This document shows, one piece after another, positions 62,682-64,000 of a stretch of DNA of 64,000 nucleotides (position 1 is the stretch's first letter; the number at the start of each line of letters is the position of its first letter). The notes under the pieces were generated by a model. It saw only the letters and a program-made list of their open reading frames with translations, had not been told where the DNA came from and did no database searches. The position numbers were made by a program, and so were the translations under genes. The DNA comes from Hyphomicrobiales bacterium (lineage in GTDB: Bacteria; Pseudomonadota; Alphaproteobacteria; Rhizobiales; Ancalomicrobiaceae): NCBI GenBank assembly GCA_021286855.1, contig JAJTBO010000002.1, positions 1-64,000 on the forward strand, written 5' to 3'.

Positions 62682-63464
62682 TCAGGGACGCAGGCGGGCG
62701 AGAAGGCCGGCGCGGACCTCGCGCTCGAGGCTCGCGGCGAGCGCCTTGCGGTCGGTGCGGGCGTCGAAGGGGCGCGGCTCGCCCCAGACGATCTCGACGT
62801 CGATCCCACCGGCGGTGACGACGCCCCACAGATGCGGCGGCAGGTCGACGTCGCCGGTCCAGCCGATGCGCGGGCGGTCGGCGCGGCCCATCGGCATGCC
62901 GGCGATGCGGGTGTAGGCGACGGACATCGGCTGCACCCAGACCTCGGCGTGGCCGCCGGCGTCGATGGCGCCGCGCGCCGCGCCGAGCAGGGCCGAGCGG
63001 AACGGCAGGACGACGTCGCCGGTCGAGGAGGTGCCTTCGGGGAAGAGCACCATGCAGTCGCCGTCGGCGAGGCGGCGGCCGAGTTCGTCGGCGGCGCGGC
63101 CGGTGGCGGTGCGGCGGGTGCGATCGACGAAGACCGAGCGCTGCAGCTTGGCGAGGAGGCCGAACAGCGGCCAGGTCGCCACTTCCGCCTTGGCGACGAA
63201 GGAGATCGGCATCAGCGAGCCGATCACCGGAATGTCGAGCCAGGAGCAATGATTGGGCGTGACCAGCAGCGGCCGATTCGTCGCCGGCGCGCCGTGTTCC
63301 CGGATCCGGACCCCGAGCGAGCCGAGGGCGCGGCGGTGCCACCAGCCCGGCAGAGTGCGCGCCAACGGCCAACCGAAGCGCAGGGCCGCCATCTGGGTCG
63401 GCAGGGCGACCGCGGTGATCGCCGCCAGGCGCGCCAGGGCGAGAACGGCGACGACGCGGTTCAT
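62682..63464 (-). CDS. plsC: 1-acyl-sn-glycerol-3-phosphate acyltransferase
   Basis: A 260-residue membrane acyltransferase that makes phosphatidic acid. The catalytic NH-x4-D motif is His72 and Asp77 in TPNHCSWLDIPV, and FPEGTSSTG is the second conserved motif. An N-terminal membrane helix (about 8-26) is visible. The start at 63464 (MNRVVAVLAL) is the right place for a family start; the upstream extension is the fur frame. It sits 4 bp downstream of fur. Confidence 0.9.
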   Translation of the reverse strand: MNRVVAVLALARLAAITAVALPTQMAALRFGWPLARTLPGWWHRRALGSLGVRIREHGAPATNRPLLVTPNHCSWLDIPVIGSLMPISFVAKAEVATWPLFGLLAKLQRSVFVDRTRRTATGRAADELGRRLADGDCMVLFPEGTSSTGDVVLPFRSALLGAARGAIDAGGHAEVWVQPMSVAYTRIAGMPMGRADRPRIGWTGDVDLPPHLWGVVTAGGIDVEIVWGEPRPFDARTDRKALAASLEREVRAGLLARLRP

Positions 63465-63468
63465 GAGG

Positions 63469-63927
63469 TCAGGTCTCGTCGGTCTCGTCGAGCGGGACGC
63501 CGTAGAGTTCGAGGCGGTGGTCGACGAGGCGATAGCCGAGCTCACGCGCGATGAACTGCTGCAGCTTCTCGATGTCGATATTGCGGAACTCGACGACCTT
63601 GCCGGTGCGCAGGTCGATCAGATGATCGTGATGATCGTCGGAGACCGTCTCGTAGCGCGAGCGGCCGTCGCGGAAGTCGTGGCGCTCGATGATGCCGGTG
63701 TCTTCGAACAGCTTGACGGTCCGATAGACGGTGGAGATCGAGATGCGACGGTCGATCGCCGCGGCGCGGCGATGCAGCTCCTCGACGTCGGGGTGATCGG
63801 TCGCGCTCTCGATGACGCGGGCGATGACGCGCCGCTGGTCGGTCATACGCATGCCGGCGGCGACGCAACGGTCCTCGAGCGGACCCTCGGCGGCGGCTTG
63901 ATCGGGCTTCATCGTCGACTGGTTCAC
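63469..63927 (-). CDS. fur: Fur-family metal-responsive repressor
   Basis: A 152-residue repressor. The winged helix (about 20-95) has RMTDQRRVIARVIE and ISISTVYRTVKLFEDTGIIERH, and the metal part shows the HHDHLIDLRTGKVVEF motif. In alphaproteobacteria a Fur or Mur at this position, next to plsC and miaB, usually senses iron or manganese. The start is GTG at 63927 after GGGAGGT; an ATG at 63912 would shorten it by five residues. It is the first gene of the long leftward block. Confidence 0.92.
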   Translation of the reverse strand: MNQSTMKPDQAAAEGPLEDRCVAAGMRMTDQRRVIARVIESATDHPDVEELHRRAAAIDRRISISTVYRTVKLFEDTGIIERHDFRDGRSRYETVSDDHHDHLIDLRTGKVVEFRNIDIEKLQQFIARELGYRLVDHRLELYGVPLDETDET

Positions 63928-63963
63928 GGGCGACCTCCCGGTCCGGATCGAACTCGTCTTCCG

Positions 63964-63992
63964 CGATTAACGAAGATCGGCGCGCATGACAA
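63964..63992 (-). promoter_or_regulatory. Predicted sigma-70 promoter of fur and downstream genes
   Basis: On the minus strand TTGTCA (63992-63987), a 17-bp spacer and TAATCG (63969-63964), about 37 bp before the GTG start. Good match to alphaproteobacterial housekeeping promoters. Confidence 0.55.
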
Positions 63993-64000
63993 GCGCCGTC

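Overview
The window looks like a chromosomal segment of a high-GC alphaproteobacterium, most likely of the order Hyphomicrobiales (Rhizobiales). This rests on a ChvI-ChvG-HprK-EIIA-HPr block, a PraR-type regulator beside metK, and the conserved run fur-plsC-miaB-phoH-ybeY-corC-lnt-praR-metK-trmB-rimP-nusA-ylxR-infB-rbfA-truB. An aromatic-degrading lineage fits best. The genus cannot be fixed from sequence alone.

Bases 1-12,700 are a complete phenol meta-cleavage island. One leftward operon encodes a [2Fe-2S] ferredoxin, catechol 2,3-dioxygenase, an HbpS/GlcG-like protein, 2-hydroxymuconic semialdehyde dehydrogenase, oxopentenoate hydratase and the start of acetaldehyde dehydrogenase, which is cut by the window edge. 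A divergent GntR/FCD regulator and a semialdehyde hydrolase follow. The rightward operon dmpKLMNOP (six-component phenol hydroxylase) ends in a small winged-helix protein and a phenol-type outer-membrane protein. Three promoters of this island share the element AATCTCGWAAWT just upstream of the -35 box. No sigma-54 regulator of the DmpR type is in view.

Bases 12,700-16,900 hold a sugar/glycerophosphodiester-type ABC importer (two permeases and a binding protein, no ATPase gene) with a GpdQ-like phosphodiesterase. Then come GTP-dependent PEP carboxykinase, a HugZ-like protein, the ChvI/ChvG two-component system with HprK, EIIA and HPr, HIT and NudC hydrolases, a GGDEF-EAL protein, an omega-amino-acid:pyruvate aminotransferase with its divergent PuuR-like regulator, a diguanylate cyclase, adenosine kinase, a SAF-domain oxidoreductase and an EI24-like membrane protein.

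Bases 33,900-44,500 mix catabolism with housekeeping: 3-oxoadipyl-CoA thiolase, hisF-hisE-coaA, a PcaR-like IclR regulator with a striking operator, and a lysine/glutarate block (CoA-transferase, glutaryl-CoA dehydrogenase, an ALDH7-type semialdehyde dehydrogenase, a LysR regulator). That block is interrupted by a frameshifted DUF559 gene and palindromic repeats.

From 44,500 to the end lie a nucleotidyltransferase, mtgA, and the large leftward translation/RNA/cell-envelope block from fur down to truB. Unusual details there are a YcxB-like gene between infB and rbfA, a 23-bp duplication at the 3' end of rbfA, and a probable CTG start for rimP. No tRNA, rRNA, CRISPR, phage or transposase gene was seen.
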